Below, piece after piece: positions 63,172-64,000 of a stretch of 64,000 bases of DNA; the stretch's first letter is position 1; the number at the start of each line of letters is the position of its first letter. Under the pieces are notes generated by a model, which did not search any database, was not told where the DNA came from, and was given only the letters and a program-made list of their open reading frames with translations. This DNA is from an uncultured Oceanospirillales bacterium (GTDB lineage Bacteria > Pseudomonadota > Gammaproteobacteria > Xanthomonadales > SZUA-36): positions 1-64,000 of the forward strand of contig CAJXKA010000004.1 of the NCBI GenBank assembly GCA_913055655.1, written 5' to 3'. The position numbers were made by a program, and so were the translations under genes.

Positions 63172-64000
63172 TCAGAATTCCTGCGGGTCGACATCGATAG
63201 CCCAGCGTACCTTGCGGGCCGCGGGCAGGCGACGAACGGCTTCCAGCCACTGGTCGAGGCTGGCCTGCAGCGCGCCACGCGCATCGGCCTGTGCCAGCAG
63301 GTACCAGCGCACCCGCCCGGCACGCTTTTCCATCATCGCCGGGAAAGGACCATGAACCACCATGCCCAGCCCCGTCCAGGCATTCCGAGCCTGTTCCAGG
63401 AAGGCCCGAAGCGACTCGCGGTCCACGGCGTCCGCGCGCAGCACGGCCTGGTGGGAAAACGGCGGCAGCATGGCCAGGCGACGCTCATCGAGCTGTGCGC
63501 GGGCGAAAGCGGCGTAGCCCTGCTCCACCAGGCAACGCAGCGCCAGGTGATCCGGATGGTGCGTCTGCAGGATGACTGTCCCGGGCGCCGCGGCGCGACC
63601 CGCCCGTCCCGCCACCTGCACCAGCACCTGCCCCATGCGTTCCAGGGCGCGGAAATCGGCGCTGTAGAGCGCCTGGTCCAGGTTGACCACCACCACCAGG
63701 GTGACCTTGGGGAAATGGTGGCCCTTGGCCAGCATCTGTGTGCCGACCAGCAGACAGGGCTCGCCGCCGCGGACCTTGTTGATCAGGGCCTCGAGTTCGC
63801 CTTTGCGGCGGACGGCATCGCGGTCGACGCGGTGCACGGGCGTATCCGGAAAGCGCCGCGCCAGCACCTGTTCCAGCTGCTCGGTGCCCTCGCCTGCGCC
63901 CTGCAGCGCATCCGCGCGGCAGTCCGGACAGGTCACCGGCGGCCGGGCGCGGGCCTCGCAGTGATGACAGACCAGTATCCGCGCCGAGCGATGCCAGGTC
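63172..64000 (-). CDS. priA: Primosomal helicase PriA, C-terminal part (truncated by window edge)
   Basis: The 3' part of priA; the frame continues beyond 64000 with no start needed in the window. Visible are the zinc-binding pairs CHHC and CPDC, helicase motif V GTQMLAKGHHFPKVTLV, motif VI QVAGRAGRA, and the family C-terminal domain ending RWAIDVDPQEF. PriA reloads the replisome at stalled forks. In Pseudomonas priA adjoins argS; here the bat operon separates them and priA is on the opposite strand. Confidence 0.95.
   Translation of the reverse strand, partial: TWHRSARILVCHHCEARARPPVTCPDCRADALQGAGEGTEQLEQVLARRFPDTPVHRVDRDAVRRKGELEALINKVRGGEPCLLVGTQMLAKGHHFPKVTLVVVVNLDQALYSADFRALERMGQVLVQVAGRAGRAAAPGTVILQTHHPDHLALRCLVEQGYAAFARAQLDERRLAMLPPFSHQAVLRADAVDRESLRAFLEQARNAWTGLGMVVHGPFPAMMEKRAGRVRWYLLAQADARGALQASLDQWLEAVRRLPAARKVRWAIDVDPQEF

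Overview
The window is a chromosomal segment of a GC-rich gammaproteobacterium. Gene content and order (tonB-like/gshB/pilG-I-J/chpA, rsmE, erpA, tyrS/M23/anmK, pyrE beside an ExoIII-family gene, fis/purH/purD, argS/SPOR) resemble Pseudomonas and especially Xanthomonadales-like relatives such as Wenzhouxiangellaceae. The taxon is inferred from order and protein character only. I saw no rRNA, tRNA, prophage, transposase or CRISPR array. Most of the window is ordinary core genome with very tight operons, where ATGA, TGATG and GTGA start/stop overlaps are the rule.

Layout. 1-300: two octamer tandem arrays and a 28-bp inverted repeat. 301-4194 (minus): gshB, a TonB-like gene, yqgE, ruvX, pyrB. 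4465-13881 (plus): a Pil-Chp twitching-motility chemosensory operon (pilG, pilI, pilJ, a giant chpA, chpC). 13896-19492: rsmE, then hisN-like, nudE, cysQ, copA, copB. 19552-26025: hemJ, erpA, nudC, ampE, btuF, a DUF819 permease, an ion channel, tspO. 26215-30242 (minus): tyrS, an MTH1-like NUDIX hydrolase, an M19 dipeptidase, mgtC and a LEA-like lipoprotein. 30410-33399: M23 peptidase, anmK, yccF. 33401-35630: an AT-richer accessory patch with an unknown membrane-anchored protein, a HigBA-type toxin-antitoxin pair whose toxin is frameshifted, and an RHH antitoxin-like gene. 35690-45684: xthA, pyrE, DUF4124, DUF3426, fis, purH, purD, uvrD, a hydrolase, pyrF. 45685-47900: a possible small RNA and two convergent DUF6502 paralogues. 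47926-53393: plsB, a DUF465 gene, and TRAP transporter dctP and dctM without dctQ. 53785-56112: argS and a SPOR protein. 56128-63044 (minus): a complete moxR-DUF58-DUF4381-batA-batB/C-batD operon. 63172-64000: the 3' part of priA.

Most interesting signals. (1) Two DUF6502 paralogues face each other, overlap by 43 bp at their 3' ends, and each has a TGAC-N6-GTCA palindrome 65-72 bp before its start, which suggests a self- or cross-regulating pair. (2) A heptanucleotide tandem repeat (TGACGGG)n recurs at least four times: between copB and hemJ, upstream of tspO, inside the copA reading frame, and over the anmK start, where it supplies the only GTG initiator and SD-like GGTGA motifs. Because 7 is not divisible by 3, the copA copy could act as a phase-variation switch. 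(3) The HigB-like toxin is broken by one base in an A-tract while its antitoxin is intact. (4) A promoter/terminator-like unit lies downstream of pyrF. (5) erpA appears to be leaderless.
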